Shown: positions 5,552-12,071 of the stretch, piece by piece
Layout of the letters: each line of letters begins with the position of its first letter
How positions within the stretch are numbered: the first letter of the stretch is position 1
Assembly (NCBI GenBank): GCA_018396615.1
Contig: JAGTQT010000033.1
Location: 1-13,783 of the forward strand
Direction: 5' to 3'
DNA from: Candidatus Bathyarchaeota archaeon
Lineage (GTDB): Archaea > Thermoproteota > Bathyarchaeia > Bathyarchaeales > Bathycorpusculaceae
Length of the DNA stretch: 13,783 nt
Made by a program: the position numbers and the translations under genes
Notes under the pieces: generated by a model
What the model saw: only the letters and a program-made list of their open reading frames with translations
The model's database searches: none
Told to the model about the DNA's origin: nothing

Positions 5552-5650
5552 GTTTACCGGTAAACATGCGCGTAATTCTTAACCCCCGCACAAGGCTTCC
5601 ATAACGTCCTAAATTGGATTTATTTGGCTGAAATAAGATCAAATCGTGCC
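5552..5650 (+). repeat. Composite intergenic element, copy B
   Basis: GTTTACCGGTAAAC (5552-5565) is a perfect 14-bp palindrome. Sixteen nucleotides after its TTTACCGGTAAA core comes AACCCCCGCAC (5581-5591). About 22 nt further on is a hairpin with the stem TTGGATTTATTT / AAATAAGATCAA (about 5614-5642, loop GGCTG), which matches the hairpin of copy A with compensating changes. Directly before the palindrome is CTATATTATAG, a possible TATA box. The near-repeats AAACATGCGTG (5531-5541) and AAACATGCGCG (5562-5572) overlap it. The element ends about 20 nt from the 3' end of the tRNA-Leu gene. Confidence 0.6.
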
Positions 5651-5661
5651 TTAATTTCAGA

Positions 5662-5746
5662 TGCGGGGGGTGGGATTTGAACCCACGAACCCCTACAGGA
5701 TAGGAGCCTCAGTCCTACGCCTTTGACCAGGCTTGGCAACCCCCGC
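5662..5746 (-). tRNA. tRNA-Leu (anticodon GAG)
   Basis: The minus strand folds as a class II tRNA of 85 nt. The acceptor stem GCGGGGG/CCCCCGC pairs perfectly, with discriminator A. The D-arm carries the usual G-G. The anticodon stem TAGGA/TCCTA encloses the loop CTGAGGC (anticodon GAG). A long variable arm follows, and the T-arm is GTGGG-TTCAAAT-CCCAC. The long variable arm and the discriminator A fit leucine. There is no intron and the 3' CCA is not encoded, so it would be added after transcription. Upstream sequence has only a weak TATA-like stretch. The gene bounds the decayed accessory stretch (1373-5661), a common place for integrated elements. Confidence 0.95.
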
Positions 5747-5903
5747 CTACTACACAGTTGCATATCTTCTAATTTGGAGTTAAAGAACCTTGCCCAAACC
5801 GCCAAAAAACGAAACCATCAAAAAGCACCGGAACCAAAGCAACAACTCTTTCTCTTCAGACAGCTTCACAACATTCCAAACGAATAAAACCAGCCAGCCA
5901 ACC

Positions 5904-5914
5904 CTATATATAAG
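5904..5914 (+). promoter_or_regulatory. TATA box without an obvious gene
   Basis: CTATATATAAG within the near-palindrome CCCTATATATAAGGGG is a strong TATA-like site. Transcription from it on the + strand would begin near 5935, about 120 nt before pcn. It may be a second, distal pcn promoter or the promoter of a small RNA. Confidence 0.4.
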
Positions 5915-6010
5915 GGGCTTAAAGCACCAGAACAGGCTAAGAGAAGGCAAAAACGCAACAACGCCATCAAGCAAAGGGCATACACGAAGCTGAAAGTTAA
6001 TATGCAAACC

Positions 6011-6019
6011 TTTTAATAA
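6011..6019 (+). promoter_or_regulatory. Proximal promoter and ribosome binding site of pcn
   Basis: TTTTAATAA at 6011-6019 is a suitable TATA box. A transcript starting about 25 nt later would have a leader of roughly 17 nt carrying GGAG (6044-6047), 10 nt before the ATG at 6058. This supports the chosen start. Confidence 0.5.
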
Positions 6020-6057
6020 CAACTAGGCACAACCAATATCAACGGAGCATCCGCAAC

Positions 6058-6813
6058 ATGTTCAAACTCAAAGTCAGCGATGCCAAACTCCTCAGAGACA
6101 TGATAACCTCAATCTCCATTCTCGTAGACGAAGCCACCTTCAAGCTAGATTCCGAAGGCATGAAACTCCGCGCAATGGACCCATCACGCGTCGCAATGGT
6201 AGACTTCGAATGGCCAAAAACCATTTTCGAGGAATACCAGTGCACAGAACCCGCAAAAATGTGCATAAACATAACTGAACTACTAAAACTTCTAAAAAGA
6301 GCTGGAAAGGACGAGATTGTGGAGCTCTCGCTCGACGATAAAACCGGCAAACTGCAAGTAAAGATCACAGGAAAATACACACGCAACTTCACCATGCCCA
6401 CCCTCGAAGCCTCAGAAGAAGAAGTCCCAACACCAAAACTTGCCTTTAACGTCAAAGCCAAAGTTACCACAGCAGGACTAAGCCAAGCCATAGAAGACGC
6501 CCAACTAGTCAGCGACCACGTCAGAATAGAAGCAGACAACGAAAAACTAGCCTTTAACGCTTCAGGCGACCTTATGGGCGCCGAAATCTCCATCCAAAAA
6601 GGAAGCGACACAATCTTAGATCTAGAAGTCAAAGAACCCGCGAAAGCAACGTTCAGCCTAAGCTATCTCACGGAAATCATTAAAGCCGCGACAGCCACGT
6701 CTGACATAGCAACATTGGAATTCTCGTCCGACATGCCTGTAAAACTAGATTTCCAGCAGGCAAAAGAAGGCAAACTAACATTTTATCTGGCTCCAAGAAT
6801 CGAAACTGAATAG
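6058..6813 (+). CDS. pcn: DNA polymerase sliding clamp (PCNA)
   Basis: The clamp encircles DNA and tethers DNA polymerase, the flap endonuclease FEN1, DNA ligase and other replication enzymes. The 251 residues match the family length of about 245-250. Two clamp domains are visible: residues 1-112, with the signature M-D-P-S-R-V-A-M (40-47) on the DNA-facing side, and residues 131-251. They are joined by the acidic interdomain loop M-P-T-L-E-A-S-E-E-E-V-P-T-P (113-126), where PIP-box partners dock. The C-terminus F-Y-L-A-P-R-I-E is the typical archaeal PCNA ending that completes the partner-binding pocket. Nothing suggests truncation. priL starts 14 nt after the stop, a pairing seen in other archaea, so the two are probably one transcript. 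Whether the clamp is a homotrimer cannot be decided without knowing whether the genome has other copies. Confidence 0.97.
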   Translation: MFKLKVSDAKLLRDMITSISILVDEATFKLDSEGMKLRAMDPSRVAMVDFEWPKTIFEEYQCTEPAKMCINITELLKLLKRAGKDEIVELSLDDKTGKLQVKITGKYTRNFTMPTLEASEEEVPTPKLAFNVKAKVTTAGLSQAIEDAQLVSDHVRIEADNEKLAFNASGDLMGAEISIQKGSDTILDLEVKEPAKATFSLSYLTEIIKAATATSDIATLEFSSDMPVKLDFQQAKEGKLTFYLAPRIETE

Positions 6814-6827
6814 CGTGAAAAACCAAG

Positions 6828-7889
6828 ATGCAGCGCACTTTTTCCGCGTTTGTCAAGAATGATTATGCCAAATACCCTTTCCTAAAAGCGGCAATCAAAC
6901 ACATACAGAAACTGAATCTAAAAATTCAAGATCTAACAGACCCTGACAACGAAAACATCCTTAAACGCGCCCAGCAAAGACTTGAAGAAGCAATACTAGA
7001 CAACATCGTAAGCCTAGATCCCCAGCACGTAGACATCGAAATCGTCTCTTTCCCAGTAGCAGTTACGCTGGCCATAGCCACAAAAGACTCGTTTATCAAA
7101 AAAAGATATGCACTCGCAGAAGCAAACCGTGCATACGAAGAACTCCTTTTAGAACCCAAAGAAAAAATCATCCAACTCGCAGAAAACTTTGATTGGAAAA
7201 TTGCAGTGGCTAACGATGTTAGCCTGCCTTATGACTTTGCAGTAAGCTTTGTTGACTACCTTCGCAACACCACCCATCTCAAGGAAACACGGTGGAAACT
7301 TGCTAACCGAATGCTATCAAATGGAGTTGTCTACTTAAGATTGGACGATGTAACAAGACTTTTGAAAGAAGAGGTTCGAAGACACATTGAACAAAGATTA
7401 GACGTTCAGGATCTTCCGGTGCTTCCAGCAAAATTAATTGAAATTGCCGAAAAAATGAAAAAACTAGTAGAAGAAACAATAGGCAAACCTGAGAGAGAAG
7501 GCTTCCCGACAACTATAACCCAAACCGCGTTTCCACCATGCATACAGTCCCTGTACCAAGCGTTTACAACGGGAAAACATCTCTCCCATATAGGCAGATT
7601 CACCTTGACAGCCTTCCTCGCCAACATCGGAATGCCCACAGAAAGCATAATCGACCTATTCAAAAGCTTCTCCGACTACAGCGAAAGAATGACACGATAC
7701 CAAGTTGAACACATCGCTGGCGAAAAAGGATCAAGAACAAGATATGTTCCTCCAAAATGCGAAACTCTGAAGACACATGGAATCTGCATCAACCCCGATG
7801 AACTATGCCAGAGAATATATCACCCATTAACCTACTATCGAAGAAAAATCCAAAAAATAGCATCACAGAGCCATAATGGAGAAGAGTAG
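6828..7889 (+). CDS. priL: DNA primase large subunit (PriL), Fe-S protein
   Basis: PriL is the non-catalytic regulatory subunit that, with PriS, makes primers for replication. The 353 residues fit the usual archaeal length. The N-terminal half (about 1-200) is the helical region that contacts PriS. The C-terminal domain carries four conserved cysteines, C238 (F-P-P-C-I-Q-S-L), C311, C320 and C327, the ligands of the 4Fe-4S cluster needed for initiation. The motifs F-P-P-C, H-x-x-R-F and the final Y-H-P-L-x-Y-Y match the family. The ATG at 6828 lies 14 nt after the pcn stop; the ribosome binding site is weak, suggesting translational coupling to pcn. A GTG at 6815 is out of frame. PriS is not in this window. 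The gene is intact and close in style to pcn. Confidence 0.97.
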   Translation: MQRTFSAFVKNDYAKYPFLKAAIKHIQKLNLKIQDLTDPDNENILKRAQQRLEEAILDNIVSLDPQHVDIEIVSFPVAVTLAIATKDSFIKKRYALAEANRAYEELLLEPKEKIIQLAENFDWKIAVANDVSLPYDFAVSFVDYLRNTTHLKETRWKLANRMLSNGVVYLRLDDVTRLLKEEVRRHIEQRLDVQDLPVLPAKLIEIAEKMKKLVEETIGKPEREGFPTTITQTAFPPCIQSLYQAFTTGKHLSHIGRFTLTAFLANIGMPTESIIDLFKSFSDYSERMTRYQVEHIAGEKGSRTRYVPPKCETLKTHGICINPDELCQRIYHPLTYYRRKIQKIASQSHNGEE

Positions 7890-7890
7890 A

Positions 7891-7900
7891 TTTTATATAG
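7891..7900 (+). promoter_or_regulatory. Promoter of the glycosyltransferase operon
   Basis: TTTTATATAG begins 2 nt after the priL stop codon and is a strong archaeal TATA box. A start about 25 nt downstream (near 7923) gives a leader of about 10 nt to the GTG at 7933 or about 25 nt to the ATG at 7948. It separates the glycosyltransferase genes from the replication operon. Confidence 0.6.
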
Positions 7901-7932
7901 CCAGTAGTAATAACTGAACAGCGCTTAGAAGG

Positions 7933-8688
7933 GTGAACGATCGTTCCATGGATTCTGGAGAACTAGAGGGAAGTCTCAAAGAAAGCTTCGAAGTCGGAAT
8001 AATTCTTCCGACATACTGTGAAGTAGCCAACATAAGCAAACTAATTCAAGAAATCGAAGCAATAGAGATGAACCTCTGCATACTCGTAATAGACGATTCC
8101 AGCCCTGACGGAACCATGGACGTTGTAAGAAGTTTACAAGAGAAATATGACAACATCTTGCTTTATGTAAGACCTGCCAAAACCGGTCTAGGAACAGCAA
8201 TAACAGACGGCTTCAAAACATTTCTCTCACTTCCAAACCCACCCAAATACATTGTTACAATGGACGCAGATTACTCTCACAACCCCAAAGACGTCCCACG
8301 AGTAGTCGCAGCCGCAAAAAAAGGCAAAGGACTAGCAATAGGCAGCCGTTACTGCAAAGGCGGAAGAATAGAAAACTGGAGCTTCTTCCGTCTACTTACC
8401 AGCCGCATAGCTAACATGATCGCCTATCTAAGGGTTAGAGCAAAAATACACGACTACACAAGCGGTTTACGCTGCTACTCAACAAATCTTGTTAAGAGAA
8501 TGGTTTCTGACCTGCACAGCCAAACATACGAGATACAGATCGAAACCATACGCCAAGCATACAAAAGACAGTTTGACATAAGAGAAGTACCAATGACTTT
8601 TGTGAACCGGAAGAAAGGCAAATCCAAGCTAAGTGCAAACGAAATTAGAGAATTTATTACGTATATTTTAAGAATGCGAAACTCCTAA
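7933..8688 (+). CDS. Dpm1-like dolichol-phosphate mannosyltransferase (GT2)
   Basis: The family moves mannose (or another hexose) from a GDP-sugar to dolichol phosphate on the cytosolic membrane face, giving the lipid-linked donor for N-glycosylation. Numbered from GTG 7933, motifs are P-T-Y-x-E (26-30), the nucleotide-binding D-D-S-S-P-D-G (54-60), the metal-binding M-D-A-D-Y-S-H-N-P (110-118), G-S-R-Y (137-140), S-G-L-R-C-Y (167-172) and the lipid-phosphate loop N-R-x-x-G-K-S-K-L. All are characteristic of Dpm1. There is no C-terminal membrane segment, as in soluble Dpm1, so a membrane partner may exist. The start is uncertain: GTG 7933 has no room for a ribosome binding site, whereas ATG 7948 has GGTGA 11 nt upstream, giving 246 residues, and is the likelier start. 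It heads a run of three glycosyltransferase genes. The sugar specificity is inferred. Confidence 0.9.
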   Translation: MNDRSMDSGELEGSLKESFEVGIILPTYCEVANISKLIQEIEAIEMNLCILVIDDSSPDGTMDVVRSLQEKYDNILLYVRPAKTGLGTAITDGFKTFLSLPNPPKYIVTMDADYSHNPKDVPRVVAAAKKGKGLAIGSRYCKGGRIENWSFFRLLTSRIANMIAYLRVRAKIHDYTSGLRCYSTNLVKRMVSDLHSQTYEIQIETIRQAYKRQFDIREVPMTFVNRKKGKSKLSANEIREFITYILRMRNS

Positions 8689-8689
8689 A

Positions 8690-8713
8690 CACCAGCAAGA
8701 ACTATTGCTGGTG
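8690..8713 (+). promoter_or_regulatory. Perfect hairpin covering the ribosome binding site of the second GT2 gene
   Basis: CACCAGCAA (8690-8698) and TTGCTGGTG (8705-8713) form a perfect 9-bp stem with a 6-nt loop. The right arm ends in GGTG, the Shine-Dalgarno sequence 8 nt before the ATG at 8722. The left arm starts 2 nt after the stop of the upstream gene. No T run follows, so termination is less likely than translational control. Confidence 0.55.
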
Positions 8714-8721
8714 GGCTAGGG

Positions 8722-9606
8722 ATGGTGAGCTCGGCTAGGATAGTAGTTGGCGTCTGCGCTTACAACGAAGAAAAAAACATTGGAAGGCTTCTCAAAAACC
8801 TGATTTCCGAGCAAAATCTGCCTATAACCAGTCGTATATTAGTTGTCTGTTCTGGCTGTACCGACCGAACACCACAGATTGTTAAGGATTTCCAGAAAAA
8901 AGATGAGCGGATCTTGCCGATAATAGAAAACTCTCGCACGGGAAAGGCAAGCGCTTTAAACAAAATTTTTGGAATTGCGCGGAAAACCGCTGACGTTTTA
9001 GTGCTTGTTAATGCTGATGCTTTACCCAACAATGGGAGCGTAGGCAAAGTTGTTTCTGAACTTGTTAAGAGTGATGCAGGTGTCGCTTTCGCGCAACCTA
9101 TTCCTCTAGAGAATTCCACAGGCGTTTGCTATAAAATTGTTCGCGTCATTTGGCGTTTGCACCACATTATTTCTCTTTTCCAAAATCCCAAGCTATCTGG
9201 AGAACTTTGCGCGATTCGCACCTCATGCCTTGAAGATCTCCCAAAAAACATCGCAACAGATGAACCATACATCGAGATGTCTATACGTAGAAAAGGCTAC
9301 AAGATACTTTACATTGACAAAGCCGCAGTTACCATTAGATGCCCAACAACAATGCTTGATCTGCTTAAACAAAGAAAACGTATCTGGATTGGACATATGC
9401 AACTTCAAAGCCAAACCGGCTTCAAAGTCTCAACTTCAAACATAAAAAACGTTGCCCGCGCAACATCCGCCTTAAAGTTTAACGAAATTCCGTATCTAGC
9501 CTTAGGTGGCATAGTGGAAGCAATTGCGTACCTACAGGCAAAGATCGAAATCAAAAAAGGAAGAATCCCCTACACTTGGGAACCTATAAGAAGTACAAAA
9601 ACATGA
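8722..9606 (+). CDS. GT2 family glycosyltransferase
   Basis: This 294-residue GT-A enzyme carries the GT2 features in order: a first strand and turn V-G-V-C-A-Y-N-E-E-x-N-I (9-20), the nucleotide-binding S-G-C-T-D-R-T (44-50), G-K-A-S-A-L-N (74-80), the DxD-equivalent N-A-D-A (97-100), S-G-E-L-C-A-I-R (159-166), the acceptor/base region T-D-E-P-Y-I-E-M (179-186), and Q-R-K-R-I-W (217-222), close to the Q/R-x-x-R-W motif of processive-type GT2 enzymes. There is no clear transmembrane helix, so it probably works on the cytosolic face as a peripheral enzyme. Donor and acceptor cannot be read from the sequence. It follows the Dpm1-like gene by 33 nt, with a hairpin over its ribosome binding site, and is probably part of the same glycan pathway. 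GTG 8725 is an alternative start. Confidence 0.85.
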   Translation: MVSSARIVVGVCAYNEEKNIGRLLKNLISEQNLPITSRILVVCSGCTDRTPQIVKDFQKKDERILPIIENSRTGKASALNKIFGIARKTADVLVLVNADALPNNGSVGKVVSELVKSDAGVAFAQPIPLENSTGVCYKIVRVIWRLHHIISLFQNPKLSGELCAIRTSCLEDLPKNIATDEPYIEMSIRRKGYKILYIDKAAVTIRCPTTMLDLLKQRKRIWIGHMQLQSQTGFKVSTSNIKNVARATSALKFNEIPYLALGGIVEAIAYLQAKIEIKKGRIPYTWEPIRSTKT

Positions 9607-9616
9607 TACCAACAAT

Positions 9617-10720
9617 ATGGTTTTATCCGAGAGAAACAGTATGCACATTCTGCAAGTGACTCCACGGTATCCACCAAACATGGGCGGTGTCGAGACCGTA
9701 GTTCAGAAGCTGAGCGAAACTCTAGTTAAAAGAGGCGTAGCTGTCACAGTTTACACAGTTGATCTCAGCAGAAACACCTGTACCAGAAAGAAAATCAATA
9801 CAATTTTAGTTAAGCGCTTCATCCCAGTAGTAGGTGACCCGCTCTTTCTACCAGAGCCAAGGTTCATCCTTTCAATGCTAAAAGAGAAAGCAGACATAAT
9901 ACACGTCCACAATATTCACATCCTTCTGCCTTTGTTTGCGGCGTTGCTTAAACACGGAAACCAGAAACTAGTTCTTCAACCGCACTATCACCGTTTTGGG
10001 CAATCATCTCTCAGGCACGCAATGCTGAAACTTTATAGACACCTCCTCCACACCGCCATCATGCCGCGTACGAACGCAGTGATTGTTAACTCTGCTTACG
10101 AAGCAAAAATATTTAGCGAAGATTTTCCTTGCAAAAACATCTTGCTGATACCTGAAGGCATCGACGTAAAAGAGGCAAAACAAGTAAGGCACACCCCCAA
10201 AGAGCCTAAAAAAATACTCTATGTAGGCACCTTGAAAGGATACAAACATGTTGACAAAGTTCTTGAAGGCTTTGCAAGACTGATAGCAGACGAACATGTC
10301 TCTTACGAGCTTGTGATCATCGGCGAAGGACCGCAACATGATTCCCTAGTTCAACTGGCCAGCGACCTCGGCATCTCTCAACATATACGTTGGAAAAAGG
10401 AGCTATCTAGACGGCAATTGCTTCAAGAGTACGCGGAAGCCAGCGCGCTTGTTCTTCTGTCCTCATTGGAAAGCTTCAGCAGAGTAGTTTACGAAGCTTT
10501 GTTAATCGGGGTTCCAGTTGTTGTCTTGAAAGACGGCCCGCTTGCGCATCTTGTCCAAATCGGGCTCGCAGAAGGAGTGAACTCGCTTAGTTCAGCAGAG
10601 ATTGCTCATGCATTTCAGAGAGCTATAGCGCGAAAGTGGCAAAAAAAGGAAAAGATTGCAGGGGTTCTTGACTGGGAAGAGTACACTGAAAAAATAGTTG
10701 CGCTTTATAGCAAGATTTGA
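9617..10720 (+). CDS. GT4 family glycosyltransferase
   Basis: This is a GT-B retaining glycosyltransferase. It has the N-terminal M-H-I-L-Q-V-T-P-R-Y-P-P-N-M-G-G-V-E that begins GT4 enzymes, H-V-H-N-I-H in the N-lobe, and in the C-lobe L-Y-V-G-T-L-K-G-Y-K-H (sugar-nucleotide phosphate contact), V-I-I-G-E-G-P and the E-x7-E motif E-S-F-S-R-V-V-Y-E (E285 and E293, counted from ATG 9617). The family start pattern favours the internal ATG at 9641, 24 nt downstream, giving 359 residues; a weak GAGAG lies before it. It begins 10-34 nt after the upstream GT2 gene and completes a three-gene glycosyltransferase run. The substrate is unknown; mannosyl or glucosyl transfer in surface glycan or lipid-linked oligosaccharide assembly is plausible. 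Confidence 0.87.
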   Translation: MVLSERNSMHILQVTPRYPPNMGGVETVVQKLSETLVKRGVAVTVYTVDLSRNTCTRKKINTILVKRFIPVVGDPLFLPEPRFILSMLKEKADIIHVHNIHILLPLFAALLKHGNQKLVLQPHYHRFGQSSLRHAMLKLYRHLLHTAIMPRTNAVIVNSAYEAKIFSEDFPCKNILLIPEGIDVKEAKQVRHTPKEPKKILYVGTLKGYKHVDKVLEGFARLIADEHVSYELVIIGEGPQHDSLVQLASDLGISQHIRWKKELSRRQLLQEYAEASALVLLSSLESFSRVVYEALLIGVPVVVLKDGPLAHLVQIGLAEGVNSLSSAEIAHAFQRAIARKWQKKEKIAGVLDWEEYTEKIVALYSKI

Positions 10721-10743
10721 ACATGCGCCTGCCAGATTGCAAT

Positions 10744-10787
10744 CGGCGATAAATGTTTTCGTCTATTTCGCCGTTGTTCTAGAACAA
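10744..10787. terminator. Inverted repeats between convergent genes, candidate bidirectional terminator
   Basis: CGGCGA (10744-10749) pairs with TCGCCG (10768-10773), and immediately next to it TTGTTCTAGAACAA (10774-10787) is a perfect 14-bp palindrome. They lie in the 109-nt gap between two convergent GT4 genes. The T-rich loop of the first repeat and the A-rich flank of the second are compatible with termination from both sides, but this is inference. Confidence 0.4.
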
Positions 10788-10829
10788 ACTAAAAATCACC
10801 CTTCACGAGAACCACTTTGTGTGCGGCGT

Positions 10830-11954
10830 TCAGTTGCATAGAACAATCCGATACATTTCTTCGTATTTACTAATTATTTTTTTCCAATCATGCTGCTCTG
10901 CTTTTCTTCTTGCTCTTTCCCCAATTTTTTTAATTAAATCCGGATTGTCCAACAGCTTCTTGAGGCATGGATACAGTTCCTTCGCATCCGAAAACAAAAA
11001 GCCTGTAATCTCATGTTGTATGTATTCTCTAATCGGATAAATATCTGAAGCCACTACTGCTTTTCCAGATGCCATGGCTTCCAACACTGTTATGGCTCCG
11101 GTCTCATATACTGATGGAACAATCACCACATCGCACAAGCTATAGAACCTGCTTGGGTGTAAACTTAGGCTACCTTTGTAGCTGAAGTTTCTAAACTTTT
11201 TCAGAGGGATCATCACCTCTTTTGCGTATTCTGAATCGTCTAATATGCCTGAAAAAATAACTGAGGCGTTTTCTTCTTTCAAAACCTGCTGCAACGCTGG
11301 AACTGCTCTGTGAATGCCTTTAACAAAGGCGAAGCGCCCAAAAAAACCAATTGCGAAGGAATCCTTTGGCTCCACGGTTGAACAATTACTAAATTTTTCA
11401 AAGTTTATGCCTACTGGTATCACATGAATCTTGTTTTCGAGTACGCCCAACCTACTTAGGCATTGTTTTTCGAAATCTGAGTACACATAGACTGCGCTTG
11501 CACGACGGAAAGGATAGGTTAACAGTGCCCTATAAAAGGAGGAATCTCTCGCCTTAGTGTACGCTACGGGAGACATGTCCGATCGCATAACAAGTTTGGT
11601 TCTCTTCGTTGCGTTCAGTAGTGCACCTAGAAAAGAAGAATACGTGGCGCAGCTGTAAGCATGGATTATGTCAAATTCCTCGAAGACACCTTTAGTTGGT
11701 AGGTAGATGTTTTTGGATGGGTCAAGCAGCAATGGGGTAGGAATCCTTATGCTTGGTGCATGGATGATTTTGGTAACGTGATATTGCTTTTCCCACGATT
11801 TAAACAAGGCTTCATCTGTCAGCCTGTTGTCTGAGGAGTATCGTGATGTAACCACCGTGTTGTGATAGCCTTTTCGCTCTAGAAGCTCTACTAGTTTTAC
11901 CTGATCTCTTTCGAATCTTGCGTCAAACGAGTCAATCAGATGCAGTATTCTCAT
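10830..11954 (-). CDS. GT4 family glycosyltransferase, minus strand
   Basis: This 374-residue GT-B enzyme has I-L-H-L-I-D-S-F at the N-terminus, D-I-I-H-A-Y in the N-lobe, G-F-F-G-R-F-A-F-V-K-G with R207 and K212 as the usual donor-phosphate contacts, and E284-T-G-A-I-T-V-L-E292 as the E-x7-E motif. Near the end, H-E-I-T-G-F-L-F is a common GT4 nucleotide-site flank. It lacks the G-G-x-E/M loop typical after the first strand and has D-S-F-D-A-R-F in its place, so its acceptor probably differs from that of the plus-strand GT4. The ATG at 11954 is preceded by GAGGA at a good distance. A TTTAAAAA stretch near 12003-12012 could be its TATA box. It faces the plus-strand operon and is downstream of the large membrane-protein gene, with a 117-nt gap. 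The specific sugar is not known. Confidence 0.87.
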   Translation of the reverse strand: MRILHLIDSFDARFERDQVKLVELLERKGYHNTVVTSRYSSDNRLTDEALFKSWEKQYHVTKIIHAPSIRIPTPLLLDPSKNIYLPTKGVFEEFDIIHAYSCATYSSFLGALLNATKRTKLVMRSDMSPVAYTKARDSSFYRALLTYPFRRASAVYVYSDFEKQCLSRLGVLENKIHVIPVGINFEKFSNCSTVEPKDSFAIGFFGRFAFVKGIHRAVPALQQVLKEENASVIFSGILDDSEYAKEVMIPLKKFRNFSYKGSLSLHPSRFYSLCDVVIVPSVYETGAITVLEAMASGKAVVASDIYPIREYIQHEITGFLFSDAKELYPCLKKLLDNPDLIKKIGERARRKAEQHDWKKIISKYEEMYRIVLCN

Positions 11955-12071
11955 TAGGTGTCCTCAGACTTTCCCATTTCTGTTGCCAACTTATGTTTTA
12001 GTCTTTTTTTAAAGCAACTTTCATTCCGCTACCTGCAGTTCTGCCTCCTTTTATTCCTTAGCTTGCCCTGC

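Larger units (their letters stand above)
5747..6057. other. Intergenic region between tRNA-Leu and pcn
   Basis: These 311 nt hold the start-proximal region of the tRNA gene, one strong TATA-like site near 5904 and the pcn promoter near 6011. A 67-codon frame from TTG 5790 is Ser-, Thr-, Asn- and Lys-rich with no recognisable fold, so I do not call it a gene. I see no other gene here, but an untranslated RNA starting near 5935 cannot be excluded. Confidence 0.5.

Noticed and set aside
5790..5993. 67-codon + strand ORF between tRNA-Leu and pcn
   Set aside because: It begins at TTG without a ribosome binding site, is low-complexity (Ser, Thr, Asn, Lys) and spans a strong TATA-like site. It reads like noncoding sequence.
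6039..6632. 197-codon minus-strand ORF opposite pcn
   Set aside because: It is a long antisense shadow with Ser-rich composition. The opposite strand is an unmistakable PCNA gene.
8760..9119. 119-codon minus-strand ORF inside the second GT2 gene
   Set aside because: It is antisense to clear GT2 motifs and has no recognisable domain or start signal.
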